Part shown: one piece after another, positions 34,297 to 47,055 of the stretch
How positions within the stretch are numbered: the first letter of the stretch is position 1
Layout of the letters: each line of letters begins with the position of its first letter
NCBI GenBank assembly: GCA_035772405.1
Contig: JAYKKM010000048.1
Span: 2,841,501-2,905,500, forward strand
Direction of reading: 5' to 3'
DNA length: 64,000 bases
From: Chrysogorgia sp. JL179-B06
Lineage: Eukaryota; Cnidaria; Anthozoa; Scleralcyonacea; Chrysogorgiidae
Notes under the pieces: model-generated
Database searches by the model: none
Told to the model about the DNA's origin: nothing
The model's input: only the letters and a program-made list of their open reading frames with translations
Translations under genes and position numbers: made by a program

Positions 34297-35385
34297 CTCT
34301 TAAAAAGTCAGTGGTTCTCCGATGAAAACATCGTTTATCCGATTTTATTTTATCTACAAGTACTTTCAGAATGAGACAGAAGCCAATACCTCAATACCTC
34401 AATACCTCATCTCGTTCCAGAGATATTCAGGATTTTTGAAACATGCAAATTGGATATTTATGACGTCGTGGCCTCACATATAGAGTAAATAAGGTTCACG
34501 AAATGATGCATATTTCTGCAAATAACAGATTGAAAGTGATGAAACTTTGCAGGTGTATATGCCTTTGAGGAAAATACACACCACTGTATCAGTAATATTG
34601 TTGCCAATGTGACCACTGGGAAAGAGGAGTCTTATTTAAAAACTAAAATCTTATTGTAGAATATTTTTCTTGTAGAATACTTTCGCTATTTGTATCTGTT
34701 GACAGTTAGTAAAAGGGTCAAATTACGGAAAGTTCATCATATACAATTGCTTCGTTCCATTTAAAAAAAAACCCATTTATTTTGATAACAACAACAACAA
34801 CTACACACAATATAAACCTTCGACATTATATTTAAAGACATTTTAGAGCAACCTTGGTTTGTATTTCTGCCTTTAAATGCGGTTTCAAAAGTGGACGGGT
34901 ATTCTATAATTTCTCCCTTAATTTCTGTCTCTTTCTTAAAGAACAAGATGATTTAAATATAATATCTACGTGTGTAAGAACCTTCAAATCTGTGCACTGC
35001 AGTAAACATTGTTTGATAGCGGAGAAATAAACAAATTTTGTTTTACAAATGGAAGGGGTCTGACACCAAGTGGTCTTCATGACAACAACATACTGTGCAC
35101 ACTGGTGTGTATACTTTCCTCATTGGCATACATGTGCAAAGTTTCAACACCTTCTATCTGTTATTTGCAGAAATATGCATCATTTTGTGAACCTTATTTA
35201 CTCTATGTGTGGCCATGACGTCATAGATGTCTAATTTACATGTTTCAAAAATCCTGAATATCTCTGGAACGAGATGAGGTATTGAGAAACCGCGGCGATT
35301 CTGTCTCATTTTGAAAGTACTTTTAGATAAAATCACAATTGGATTATTGGATAGACGATTTTTTCATCGGAGAACCACTTTAAAT
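34297..35385. mobile_element. long foldback element (about 1.1 kb)
   Basis: Terminal inverted arms of roughly 270 bp: AGTCAGTGGTTCTCCGATGA at left and TCATCGGAGAACCACTTTAA at right, with TGACGTC in each arm. The centre holds a dispersed repeat (34700-34915) also found at 43262-43482. Confidence 0.85.
34700..34915 (+). repeat. dispersed repeat, copy 1
   Basis: GACAGTTAGTAAAAGGGTCA through AAAGTGGACGGGTATTCTAT, about 85-90% like 43262-43482. Confidence 0.8.
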
Positions 35386-35553
35386 GATGATATCAATCTA
35401 TTATCGGAATGGGTGTGTGGTAATTTAATGAGTGTGAATAAAACAAGAGTACGAAAATCTACGCTAAACGAAAATTTAAGAATTGTAATTAAAGCAAATA
35501 ATCAAGTGATTAGAGGAATTAAAATAATTCAAACTCCTCGGAGTTCATTTTGA
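35386..35553 (+). pseudogene. possible RT fragment next to foldback element
   Basis: Frame reads TTLNDDINLLSEWVCGNLMS, then VNKT, resembling the LNxDLxxLSEW...LSLNxxKT segment of LINE reverse transcriptases. Short and without neighbouring RT blocks, possibly because the foldback element cut it off. Confidence 0.35.
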
Positions 35554-35689
35554 TTATACCAACTCCATTGGGAAGGCCATACAACTAGCGTAATTCAAAT
35601 TCGATAAGCAAGCGGCTATTTCTATTAAAACGCTTAAGGCAGAACCTATATTATAATTTTGTTTATTAGATATTTCATGACTCTTTTAG

Positions 35690-35905
35690 GTGAACTGAAT
35701 ACTCCAACAGGCTAGAAGCCCAATTGATAGGGCTTCCAAGGGCCTACGCGATTTAAGGTCGTTATCCGAGAAGATACCAAAGTCTTACCATTTGCTGATA
35801 TTATTGCAAAGGCAGCACTTTCCCCTCGATTATTTTTAAGACCCTGAGTGGAGGTCCGACCCAGGATTTGAAACCTGTCTCCCAGCTCATGGACATGTGT
35901 GAAAA
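35690..35905 (-). repeat. SINE-A, minus copy
   Basis: Contains CTAGAAGCCCAATTGATAGG, AAAGGCAGCACTTTCC and GACCCTGAGTGGAGGTCC; ends in the tRNA-like head near 35880. Confidence 0.82.
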
Positions 35906-35952
35906 TAGCATAGACATGCATGTGTAAACCCCATTTTTTATATGTTATATGG

Positions 35953-35984
<32 letters not shown>

Positions 35985-35990
<6 letters not shown>

Positions 35991-36370
35991 TAACCATGGA
36001 GAATTGTAATAAGTTCAGAACGTTCTGAAAACGAAACTGCTTATTTATAAACACATTTACCAATAAAAAAACTTCCCCATCGGGGTGACATAATCCCACC
36101 TCTTTCCCTATAAATATACGCTCTAAGTTTCAGTTTATCAGCAGACGTAGCACTTGATAAGTTGTCTGCCGAAATGCATCGTGCTCTTTTATTTTAAGCC
36201 TATTTATTTCTCAAATCTTTAAACAGTGGTTCTTCTAAGAACTAATTTCTTTTTCTCACCCTTTGCTCCAACATTACGCCAATTATTAGATTTTGGTAAA
36301 TGTGTTTATAAATAGTTAGTTTTCAGAACGTTCTGAACTTATCCGTACCATTCACTATGGTTAGTATATT
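35985..36370. mobile_element. foldback element, TIR ACTAACCATGG / CTATGGTTAGT
   Basis: Arms AAGTTCAGAACGTTCTGAAA and TTTATAAACACATTTACCAA are repeated inverted at about 36285-36360. Confidence 0.8.
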
Positions 36371-36411
36371 ATATTCAGTAAAACACGAGTGAAATCATAA
36401 TATTTATTAAA

Positions 36412-36451
36412 GTTCTAACGTTTCGTTGTTAACACAACATCTTCAGAGAAC
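36412..36451 (-). ncRNA. hammerhead-like core motif, candidate 2
   Basis: On the minus strand: GTTCT, CTGAAGA, a GTTGT/ACAAC hairpin, GAAAC, GTT, then AGAAC, which pairs perfectly with the first five bases. Order and spacing resemble a minimal type-I hammerhead with a near-zero stem III and one extra T before stem II. Confidence 0.35.
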
Positions 36452-36564
36452 AATAATTATATATAATATAATATGCAATAATATAATTATATATAATAAA
36501 TTATATATAATAATATATATATAATATAATTAATTATATATAATAATATAATTATATATAATAT

Positions 36565-36780
36565 AATATGCAACGCTCGCTACCATTGTGGCAGTTTGAG
36601 CGCTCTGGCCCCATGCGCACTTCACGCTATCTGGATGTTCTGATCGCCGGTGCTATCCCACAAGCGGTTGTCAATGACGATCGCAAGTGTATAGTAGTCC
36701 AGCCAGATTCATCCAGATTGTTCCAAGCTACACTGATGAGCTGTGGTACAGCGAAACACGTATATCAATAGGTATATCAA
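36565..36780. mobile_element. MITE-H, partial copy
   Basis: ATATGCAACGCTCGCTACC, CACTTCACGCTATCTGGATG and GATGAGCTGTGGTACAGC match 28670-28900. Confidence 0.7.
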
Positions 36781-37304
36781 TACTATTGCATTAAGTGACC
36801 ACCTAGATTGAAGAGAGCAAAGTACAATTGATTGATATTTCTGACTGCTACAAACGTACGTCTTAAAAGCTCAGCTGTAGTCAAACACCAATATGTTAAT
36901 GTGCTTAAAGGTGGCTTCGATTTCCGATACAGTGCGACAGTTTCGCAATGCTATTCTATGTATGGATTCACACCCATACTTATCTATGGTTATCCCTAGC
37001 TCTCACGTTATTTGTAAAGAAATCCAATTAAACAAGTACCTATATATAATCCTAAATCCTAAATTATTTATAAACATTCTATATATGGCAAATAGTTGAA
37101 CAGTAATTCTTTGATTTGATCTTTTCCTTCGATACTTTAAACCGAGATTTATATGTTTTAAAATACGACTAATGTGTGGGACGTCATGGTAGGAATTCCG
37201 GCTTTCTTTCCTGTTTATACCGTGTGTACTAAATCTCTTGTTTACATCTACACTAAGTCGAGATTTATAAGGGTTACTTACGGAATATTTTGAGAAAATA
37301 GATA

Positions 37305-37372
37305 GATAAGATAGATAGATAGATAGATACTAGATAGATAGATAGATAGATACTAGATAGATACTAGATGTT
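37305..37372. repeat. (TAGA)n microsatellite, short
   Basis: TAGA tetramers with TAC interruptions. Confidence 0.9.
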
Positions 37373-37387
37373 ATATATGAACAACGA

Positions 37388-37530
37388 GAGCGAGTGTTTC
37401 ACCGGGATATCCAAACACGAGAAAACAATGTATGAAAACACGAGCGCGAAGCGCGAGTGTTTTTGTTAATTGTTTTCGAGTGTTTGGATATCCCGGTGGG
37501 ACACGAGCTCGAGTTGTTCATATAGCATCT
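37388..37530. repeat. near-perfect hairpin with GC-rich tip
   Basis: Arms GAACAACGAGAGCGAGTGTT...GGGATATCCAAACACGA and the inverse, tip GAGCGCGAAGCGCGAG. Confidence 0.9.
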
Positions 37531-37751
37531 CAATTGAACACAATAGTAATTAGTTATAATTTAAATTGCAGTTTACAATTTTGAAGATTATTTGCATGCG
37601 TAATTAAGATATTAGATGAACAACGTTGTTCATCTAATATCCAGGTCACGCGTATTGTGTTGGCATGGTTCACCGGGGTATCCAACCGCAATCTCCTGAT
37701 TAATTCGCCTACTCTGATTGGTTAATTAACTCATGAATTATTCATGAATTT

Positions 37752-38050
<299 letters not shown>

Positions 38051-38317
38051 GTGTTTAATAGATTCGTAATTTGCAGTCTACAGAAATACAGACTTGACTG
38101 TCAACTGAATTATCTATACGAATATTTACATAAAATTGTGTTAAAATAACTATTAACTTCCTAAGATTTAAAATCTATCGTCAGATTAAATTACATCACA
38201 TATTAATTAAATAATAATCATTGGCATGTTAATACTGTTAGAAATGATAAAATAATTTTTAAAACGATTTGTTCGAGTTCTGGGTTATATTAATTATTAT
38301 TATATTAATTATTATAT

Positions 38318-38626
38318 TTATACTAAAAGTTTATGAAATTTTCTTAAGGAATATTGACATAAATTTACCTTCGGTATCAAGTTATGTAGCTTATGGTTAG
38401 TGTCAGAATAGGCTTGGAGAAAGAGTTTTTTGCATGCTTGGGATCTACGATCATATAAAGTTTCTAATTTAGCTAATTTAAGTGCTTCTTCGTAAGAAAC
38501 GCCTGAAAATATTCTTCTTAAACACCGTTTTTGAACTCTTTCAACATTCAAATTTAGGTACTGAGGCAAGGAGTTATGAAAGACGGGTGAGGCATATATT
38601 CCAGAACCGAGCGGATACACGCACAA
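38318..38626 (-). pseudogene. LINE reverse transcriptase C-terminal fragment
   Basis: Reads SGIYASPVFHNSLPQYLN, VERVQKRCLRRIF, YEEALKLAKLETLYDRR and HKLHNLIP, the usual C-terminal blocks of LINE RTs, followed by stop. The 5' part of the element is absent. Confidence 0.88.
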
Positions 38627-38699
38627 TATATTTGAATTATCTCTTTAGCAGGAACTCTTGCTCTTTTTAATTGCGTGATCAAGTAAAGACACTTGCTGG

Positions 38700-38830
38700 C
38701 CTTGGATATTTAGGTAAACGGAATACCCCAATAAGCTAGAAGCTCAATTGATAGGGGTTCCGAGGGCCTACAGTTCAATATTGTTATCCGCGAAGACCTG
38801 AAAATCTTACCATTTGTTGGTATTATTAAG
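38700..38830 (-). repeat. SINE-A, minus, truncated
   Basis: GGAATACCCCAATAAGCTAG to CCATTTGTTGGTATTATTA, then breaks into a MITE-F scrap (GGAGAGTTTGTCCAATTTC). Confidence 0.78.
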
Positions 38831-38944
38831 AAGATTTCGCAAGTTAAAGTTGGAGAGTTTGTCCAATTTCAACGCCATATTATTTATATTATATATTATA
38901 TATTTATTCATAATATACGTAATATGTAGTTATTTGATGTGGAA

Positions 38945-39410
38945 ATAAAAACAAGAATTAGTTTAGTTTAGTAGATTTGTCAGTCTTTTAGATGAACTGA
39001 ATACCCAACACAATTTAATATCGTTGTGCGAGAAGGCCCGAAAATCTTACCATTCGTTGGTATTATTACTTTAAAAAATTTAAGAAGTCACTACTATAAT
39101 TATAGTAGTACACCATTATCCTGTTACAATGTTGACGATCCTTGAAAACTTGGAAAACTGTCTGCCTAAAGTGCAAAACATGGCGAAGCCTCACTGAACC
39201 CATAACTTGCTGTTATTAGTTATTATTTTATTTTTGTAAGGGGTGACCCTGCTTCTTCTGTGTATTTTTAAGAGGCGAAGCTAAATAAATAAAGGCAGCA
39301 CTTTCTCCTCAATTATTTGTAAGACCCTGAGTGGAGGTCCGACCCAGGATATGAACCTGTGTCTCCCAGCTCATAGACATGTGTGATCAACCACTAGACC
39401 ACAACAGCTA
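38945..39410 (-). repeat. SINE-A, minus, split by LINE tail
   Basis: Tail part 38945-39065 and head part 39293-39410 are one SINE; the head ends in GATCAACCACTAGACCAC, the complement of a tRNA A box. Confidence 0.8.
39066..39292 (+). mobile_element. LINE 3' tail inserted in SINE-A
   Basis: GAAAACTGTCTGCCTAAAGT...AAGAGGCGAAGCTAAATAAA, the same 3' end as 58200-58411. Confidence 0.8.
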
Positions 39411-39435
39411 GTTATCATAGCAGCAAATAAAACGG

Positions 39436-39790
39436 GTCGCGCTGAATCTAAGCTCAACGAATTATTTATTAAGAGGGACACAGTGTACGCCTTAAGGGGT
39501 CGTAATGCGTTAGTGATTCCACGACCGAGAACGGAGACCATGCGAAGATCAGTCGCGTACAGAGGCGCTGTTATATGGAACTACCTGGACGAATCAATAC
39601 AAGAAAAGAGACATAATTTGTTCAAAAAACATGTTAAGATGTTTGACTCACTTTAGAACTTAGACTCTAAATCGTTTTATATACATTTTTTATACATCCT
39701 TATATATTTCATACTACAACTATAGATTCACGACCCCATCAGAGTCAGCTGCAGTGTTGTAATTATTGTGATTAAATAAATGATATATTA
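39436..39790 (+). pseudogene. LINE RT C-terminal remnant and tail
   Basis: Frame reads NELFIKRDTVYALRGRNAL, then VIPRPRTETMRRSVAYRGA and VIWNYL, ending at a stop near 39654; then an AT-rich 3' UTR and (ATT) tail. Confidence 0.82.
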
Positions 39791-40675
39791 TTATTAGCAG
39801 GATATTATATTCGAAATGACTTGACAAGGTTTGACCACCACAGCCTAAGCATTTCGGAAAACGAAACCTTTTTAGAACATCCTGTACGTAAAGCTCAACT
39901 CATATAACATTTTGGAATTCAACTATATCCACTTCATGAAGAATCTATATCTGTAAAATATATCCTCAATTTGGCACTTAACTTAAGGACGGGCTAGCAA
40001 ATCGGATAAACGTACAGTTGGTATTGCCTTATTTAGGCTGTTTAGCGCAATTATAAATCAAACAGAAGTATTAAGGAATATCTTTAGTGCTAATTCTGAG
40101 ATTTAAGGAGTTAAAGAGTTAGGTCGCTAGGGTGTGAGTATGGCTTAACGGCTGATTCTAGTGCTTGTTTTTTTCATCCGTACGTCATAAAAAGTTGAAT
40201 ATGCACGGAGCCATTTTAGCTTTTTCAAATATGGGCTGTTTTGGCCCCTGTTGGGCCAAAACAGAACACCAAAGCTGTTTTGTTACCCCATGGCTATTCT
40301 GGCCCCCTTTGTAGTGCTGTTTTGGCCAAGTACAAGGCTAATATAAATTGAGACATATAGTTCCAAATATCTTTGGATAAGGATTGTTATGTATTTTTAC
40401 GATAGGTAATGTTTTTGCCCCAATTTCCTTTTACAATTGAACCACACCATTTTAAAAAGCATTCTGCTGAAACTCGGCTACCATGCACAGAGTAGTTTCA
40501 TCAGGTTTAACCACGGGTTTGACATCACCAACTTCGGTTAATTCGGCAAATTATTGCAACAAGATGGCGGATGACAGGATTGTCTTTGGTCAAAATTAAA
40601 TTAGTGTTGTTATTTTATACAAGAGTAGTTTTATTTACTTGGATTACCTGTAAAGCCTGTTTGTAAGTCTGTTTG

Positions 40676-41131
40676 TTAAAGGGGAACTGTACCCAAACAA
40701 TAAATTAGTTTTAAATAAAAGGCTTTAAGTATAATGTTTAGAAATGTTAATAGTTTTACGATATCTGCTCTTGTACTCGAGAAATAACGTTTTCATTCTC
40801 GTATTTTATGCTTCTGGACGCCGCCATTTTCGAGTTTGCTCGACGGCTCAGACTCGAGGTCCAGCGGGGTTTCTTTTCAATTTTGACGTCACTTGAATGC
40901 AAGGCACTCGATGATGTCAAAATTGAAAAGAAAACCACCGCTGTACATTGATCTTGAGCCATCGAGCACAAACTCTATAATGGCGGCGTCCAGAAGCATA
41001 AAATACGAGAATGAAAACGTTATTTCTCGAGTACAAGAGCAGATACCGTAAAACTATTAACATTTCTAAACATTATACTTAAAGGCCTTTTATTAAAAAG
41101 TAATTTATTTTTGAGTACAGTTCCCCTTTAA
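40676..41131. mobile_element. MITE-E, full copy
   Basis: TTAAAGGGGAACTGTAC at left and GTACAGTTCCCCTTTAA at right; almost the whole element is one palindrome with TGACGTCA near the centre. A TTAA target is likely. Confidence 0.92.
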
Positions 41132-41756
41132 TCCGATAAAATCATAAATTTGAAATTGTGATTTATGTTGCCAATATAAACTTTAAAAATTAATATATAA
41201 AATCGAAATGTCTTCTATTATGCAAAGATAAAAGTTTAAGTTATTAAGTTTAACTCACGACTGCATTTGTCTTCCTTGGCGTAGAATGATTCTCATTGCT
41301 GTGTTTTGAACTTTTTAGTCAAGTTTACCTGTTATAGGGTGGATCTACGGTCACAGTTGAACAGTAATCCAAACGGGAAGAATAGTCTGCGTGTATATTA
41401 TGAGAGCAGAACGTGTTTTGATAGGAATGCTGATATTCGATTTAAATGATACAGTTTTGAGTGAGTGAGTTCGTTGGCATAGTCTTAATTATCAGAACTC
41501 ATTTACGTGTTCAGTTATACAAATCAATTACCATAAAGTTCCCAGTGTTTGCTAATGATGCCGAAACTAACGATCCCGCTCCGAGAGAAACAATTTCAAA
41601 CAAAGGTGGTGTCATTGAAACACCATGCTGTTACGAAATAGAGGTGGGAAAAGGACTAAAAGATTTGCGGTAAATAACTGAAGAGAAAACTGGAACTTCT
41701 TATTCCTACCGCAGACGATACAATTGAAGACAAGTGGGCATGCAGTCAAAGCATAT

Positions 41757-41838
41757 AAAAATATTATGATCTAAATGTGTCGATCATGAGAAACTGGTTT
41801 CCTTAATGCTGTTGAATTGCGTGTTTGAGAAAGGCAGG
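41757..41838 (+). repeat. direct repeat, copy 1
   Basis: ATTATGATCTAAATGTGTCG...TTGAATTGCGTGTTTGAGAA; copy 2 at 42455-42535 in the same direction. Confidence 0.85.
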
Positions 41839-42454
41839 GGGTGTAAGCTCACTTCAAAATATTGTCTTTCCGTTGGGTGCCTACTAAAATGACCCTGGTC
41901 AGCTGGTGAAATGGTTAATTAGTCCTACGTTAATAACGCACTCTCAATACGGAATGAAAACATGATTACATTTTAATAAATTTATGCCTTTGGTGTTCTC
42001 TCGTTGATTACATTTACATATAAACAAAACATTTAACATGATTAGATTTGTGAGTCTTAAATTTGGTAGTTTGAAGTTAATTTAAACTGATAAGTGCTAA
42101 AAGTTAATGATTCTACTTGTCCGTGTTCAATCGAACACGTCTAAAATATAACTTCTGCTGACTAAAATATAATTTCTGCCTAGTGAAACTCGTAAAATGA
42201 TTTTTTTTTTTTGGGGGGGGGGCTGTCGCACCCCGCCACTCCCTCCCGTAGCTCCGGGCGTTCTCAAAGTAATGACTCGCAGAAAGTAGCGATAGAGAAG
42301 GCTGATAATCCGAGAGTAATGACCCTTTTTTCGTTTGTTTGGCATGGAAACTAATGGAAACTAAATAATATAAATACTAAGTTATTTTGGTTGGTTCGAG
42401 GGGCGAGAGTTGTTTCGACTCCTTGTTTGACAAATTGATAAGATAAAAAAATAT

Positions 42455-42535
42455 TATTATGATCTAAATGTGTCAATCATGAGAAACTGGTTTCCTTAAT
42501 GCAGTTGAATTGCGTGTTCGAGAAAGAACAAACAC
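42455..42535 (+). repeat. direct repeat, copy 2
   Basis: About 95% identical to 41757-41838; 615 bp separate the two. Confidence 0.85.
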
Positions 42536-43054
42536 ACGCCCGATGACAGAATGGTTGCAAGCCTGCATCCGCTTGCCAACTTCTAAAGGTAAACTGCTGT
42601 TTGGAAACATTGTTCAGTCGATTTTCTCTCCGAGAAAACACTGTCAATCTCACGGAATACTCGACACGGAGCTCTCGAAATAATTCCAGGAGATCTCTGG
42701 GGTTTTATAGAGGGAATTAGAACAGATGGCGTTCGACTGTCGACTGTCGGCTAGCGGAAGAGAACGATTCTGTGGCAATGTTGATTTCACTGCCAGGAAT
42801 TTTTGGCAAACAGTTCGGTGGAAATAGAAACTTTGGGGTTATTTTCAGACAAAGAAAATTCAAACGTTGAAAGGTTGAAAGTCTGTTACACTTGATCTGC
42901 GTCGCGCGTCAGAAGCGGAGGTTTAGAATGGGGGGCATCATATCACTCATTCGACCAGCTGGTTCATTTGGTCGACTTGAGCGGGAATTGAAATCGCAGG
43001 TTCGGCCAACCACACCAATATATCGCTAAATTGTAGAATACCCGTCCACTTTCT

Positions 43055-43262
43055 CTACTTGTAGTTTAGTTTGTTAGATTTATCACTCTTAGGTGAACGG
43101 AATACCCCAACAGGCTAGAAGCCCAATTATAGGGGTTCCGAGGGCCTACGATTTAAGGTCGTTATCTGAGAAGACCCGAAAGTCTTACCATTTGCTGGTA
43201 TTATTGCAAAGGCAGCACTTTCTCCACAATTATTTTTTTAAGACCATAAGTGGAGGTCCGAT
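43055..43262 (-). repeat. SINE-A, minus copy
   Basis: TTTAGTTTGTTAGATTTATCA through AAGTGGAGGTCCG, directly abutting the dispersed repeat at 43262. Confidence 0.82.
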
Positions 43263-43482
43263 TGACAGTTAGTAAAAAGGTCTAATTACGCAAAGTTCAT
43301 CATGTACAATTGCTTCGTTCTATTTTAAAACCCCATTTAATTTGATAACAATCGACAACTACACACAATATAAACCTTCGACATTATATTTTTTAAGATA
43401 TTTTAGAGCATCCTGGTTTGTATTTCTGCCTTTAAATGCGGTTTCAAAAGTGGACGGGTATTCTATAATTGCTCCCCATATT
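43262..43482 (+). repeat. dispersed repeat, copy 2
   Basis: Matches 34700-34915 from GACAGTTAGTAAAA to GGACGGGTATTCTATAAT. Confidence 0.8.
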
Positions 43483-44593
43483 TAGTTTACAATCTACTTC
43501 GATGTTGTGTATAACTTCAGTAATCTGAACTAACATGTGTGTGTGTGTGGAAGTGATCTGTCCATTGGGCATGCTCTTTTCATAGAAATTATTTAAATTT
43601 TATGATGGTAAGTTTTATGCCATATAAACTTCAATATTCACGAAATAATTAGTGACTTAGCCTGCGTGCAGACGATTCCTGTGCACTTGCCATTCGGTAT
43701 AATCAGTGCTTTGATATGGAGCTATAAATGGTACTGTACAATGCCAGGTATCCCTATATATCCCTATATATCCCTATATCAACAAATGATTTCCCAACGC
43801 AACCAATAAATCAGACATATTTTAACGCTACTCTGGCTTTAAAAAGTTTTTTGAACGTAACTTTAAAAGTTACTGTCCATGACCCAGCGTTTCGACACTC
43901 CAATTTAGTTTCTTCATCATGAGGGGTGATCGTTGTAAAGTTAGGATCCCTATTTATACCCTCATAGAACCGATGATGACGTTGTCTATATACTAACAAG
44001 ATGCAAATAAGCTTCTGGTAACAAACCACCGTCATCGCGCTTTATATCCCTATAAATCCCTATATATCCCTATATGTATCCTGCAAGTCTTCAAACATTA
44101 CGTACAGCGAGCTTTCTGGCAGTTTCACAAGCAGCTCATCGCATCCATGCGGGTGTGCAAGATGGGCTTACATATTTATATTTTCAACAAACACAAGTAT
44201 ATTCTACACATTTTTGTTCTTTCGGTTGTGTCAAATATTTAAGGATGTAGAGCTACTGTGTAAATGCCTTAATAAATTCGTTATTATTATTATTATTATA
44301 AACTAATACTCTAGACAATAAATGGATCGCGTTCGTCGAACTCATGATATCCTCAGAAAATGTCGTGGACTGGGAATATTTTCTGACCATTCGCAGGAGC
44401 TTGCAATGATCGTCCATGTATCGTCTGTCTATACTCCAAGCTCCCATATAAGAGTAAATATGAGTTCTTATATAATGAGTATTTAGAAATAAGAGCGAGA
44501 TTACGGCGAAATTTCGCTAACTTTAACCTCGATTTTCTCACAAAATATGGATTCGTTTGAGAAGCAAGTTCTAACACTCGTAATTGTTCATTC

Positions 44594-44686
44594 TCTGATC
44601 GGTCTAAATACGGACAAACCGGTTAAAAAAACTCGGCTTCGCCTCGTATTTTCAACCGGCTTGTCCGTATTTAGAAATCAGAGCCA
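44594..44686. repeat. hairpin with CGGCTTCGCC tip
   Basis: GGTCTAAATACGGACAAACC pairs with CGGCTTGTCCGTATTTAGAA. Confidence 0.85.
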
Positions 44687-44710
44687 GAGGAAGAACGCTT
44701 ACTCGTGTTA

Positions 44711-45105
44711 AGGCCTGGTCAAACGTGCAGGATGAGAGTTGACGAGAGTTGAAACTCACGTTTGCAGCGTTTGACCGCCAAATCTCATCAACTCTCGTCA
44801 ACTCTCATCAACTCTCATCAACTCTCATGCACTCTCGTCAACTCTCATCAACTCTCGTCCACATTGAGCTGCTTCAAATTTTGATGAGAGTCGATGAGAG
44901 TTTTAGATCGTTTGACCGGTGCACGAGAGTCGATGAGAGTTATAAATATAGTGGTCGGTTTTAAAACTCTTCATCAACTCTCATGCAACTCTCGTGCTCA
45001 TCGTTTGACCGAGCAATGTTATGAGAGTTTAGGAAAAACTCATGGAAACAGCTCTCGCCTGCCACTTATCTCATCGACTCTCACTCTCGGTTGATCAAGG
45101 CTTTA
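44711..45105. mobile_element. MITE-I with ATGAGAGTTGA sub-repeats
   Basis: Left end AAGGCCTGGTCAAACG, right end CGGTTGATCAAGGCTTTA; the interior is filled with about 10-11 bp units of ATGAGAGTTG in both orientations. Confidence 0.78.
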
Positions 45106-45117
45106 GAACTATTATAC

Positions 45118-45232
45118 ATGAAGAGAAATAAGAGAACTTCAATGTGTCGAAAAATACTTAAGTAAGAGTACTTACGACGTTTCGGACGATGTGTCGTTCT
45201 TCAGGTCAGACCTGAAGAAATATATAGAATAT
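45118..45232. repeat. half copy of the 13079 foldback element
   Basis: AAGAGAAATAAGAGAACTTC...CTTACGACGTTTCGGACGAT, then a small CAGGTCAGACCTGAAG palindrome. Confidence 0.8.
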
Positions 45233-45280
45233 AATATATATTCAAATACATATATCAGATATATATGGAAAAAGTGACTG

Positions 45281-45372
45281 TTCCAACCGGGAATCGAACC
45301 CTGGTCTCCGAATCAACGTTTCGGCGCTCTAACTTTTGAGCTATTGAGACACGGTCAGAACAGTCAGTGATT
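45281..45372 (-). repeat. SINE-F, minus copy with intact boxes
   Basis: Minus strand reads CTCAATAGCTCAAAAGTTAG (A box) and GGGTTCGATTCCCGG (B box); GACTGTTC and GGAACAGTC ends can pair. Confidence 0.75.
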
Positions 45373-46129
45373 TCTCCATATACATACTAAATTAGCTGCT
45401 TTCACTCGACACCAACAGCCAGACATCGCATCTAACCATAACTTGGAGCAAGGCCTCTCGAGCGCACTTCCCAAAGTAGCGAAGCGATACATATATATAT
45501 ATATATATGAAACGTCGTATATCATACTGTATATATAACATATTGAACAGTCAACGGTATAATACAAAGACAACTTTATATTTCCTACCTTTCTATGCCT
45601 ATAACCTGGCTATCGAACACAGTCCAAAAGGTTATTTCCAACTGAGAAGAATCCGACACATCTCATTGCTTACCTATTCAACAATTAAAAACCTGTTAGC
45701 TTTCCGACGGTAAAGCTATGCATAAAGTGATTAGAACTGACACGGCTATCAAAGCACGCCTCTCTACTCTGAATGCGCCATCGCTCAGAACTAAACCCTT
45801 AATATGACAGCCATTTAGTCAAGCTATTCAACTAAAAAGCCAAATCGTTTAACGTCGTCTAGAAAATTCCAAATGCCCAAAGGCAAAGTCGGTTGAAGTG
45901 AATTTATATTTCATTATTATTTACAAGCTTTGCCACATTGAGTAGCAGGGAAACCCCACAGAGCTTATCGCTCCATTACGGGGTCCCTAAGATAAAATAT
46001 TAAACTAACAGCACATTTTAACAAGAAGACTAAAGACAGGTGACATTTTACACATACGCGGTTTTAAAAGTTTGCGGAATTTCGACATCGTATACACGTG
46101 TTCGGTTGTATAATGGATAATGTTTTAGC

Positions 46130-46450
46130 AGTTCAGATTTGAATTGACCAATACTATTAGTATAGAAACTAACCATGGTCCATTACAAATGCTGCATTCT
46201 GATTGGCTACTCAACCGTTGTCTATTCGTGATAGACCATGATGGCTTAACGCGCTCAAAACAATGGCAGAAAACTCTCGTTTTGGGGAGGTTTCAGATGA
46301 GATTTTGGAAATTTTTTTGGAGAATGCATGATTTGTAATAGTCCACTAATTTGTTTCTATAGACAACTCATCCTCATTGTCTATGAGCGAATAGTCAACT
46401 CAGGCTTCGCCTTCGTTGACTATTCGTTCATAGACAACTCGGACTCGTTG
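46130..46450. mobile_element. MITE-J around a CTTCGCC hairpin
   Basis: TTGTCTATGAGCGAATAGTC pairs with GACTATTCGTTCATAGACAA around CAGGCTTCGCCTTCG. The left arm CTACTCAACCGTTGTCTATT is related. Confidence 0.7.
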
Positions 46451-46589
46451 TCTAATTGTTAAATAGAAAGGTAATTAACATCTCGCAGATGTGATGGTAG
46501 AGAGTTGAATATAGGGGTTCTGACAATAGAAACTGTTCTGAAAAGTTACGCTATTCACTTTAGGGATATTTAAAACAAATTCATTGTCG

Positions 46590-47055
46590 TAGAGCTGAAC
46601 GTCGCAGAGCTGAACATCGCGCTGTTTTTACCTATAAATCAATAAATAATCTTTTTGTAAATACTTTTAGCTGTAATTTTAATACGAACTTTCATAGCTA
46701 TATAATACACGAAACAGAAATGATATTCGTAAATCTTAAGAAAGGAGAAGATGGCGTCATTGGACTACACTTAATTTTTCATCCGATACCTGGAACTCTT
46801 TGGAACTTTCCCTGCGTGAATCAACAACACTGACTGTTTTTAAACAAGGACTCAGGAAAGCTGTTTTTTAAACTGATATTTCCCTTTTTTACTGATATTT
46901 TACCTTTTTTACTGATATTTCACCTTTTTTACTGATATTTTACCTTTTTTTACTGATATTTTTACCATTTGTTATTACTTTTTAATTGTAGGACCTAACC
47001 ACCTACCGGTGACGATGGCTTCCTCGTTAAAGATTATTTTCAATTCAATTCATTT
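46590..47055 (+). pseudogene. LINE RT tail with 3' UTR minisatellite
   Basis: Frame fragment WNSLELSLRESTTLTVFKQG, then LRKAVF and stop; then five units of about 19-20 bp (TTTTTTACTGATATTTTACC) at 46870-46975 and an AATTCAATTC tail. Confidence 0.78.
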
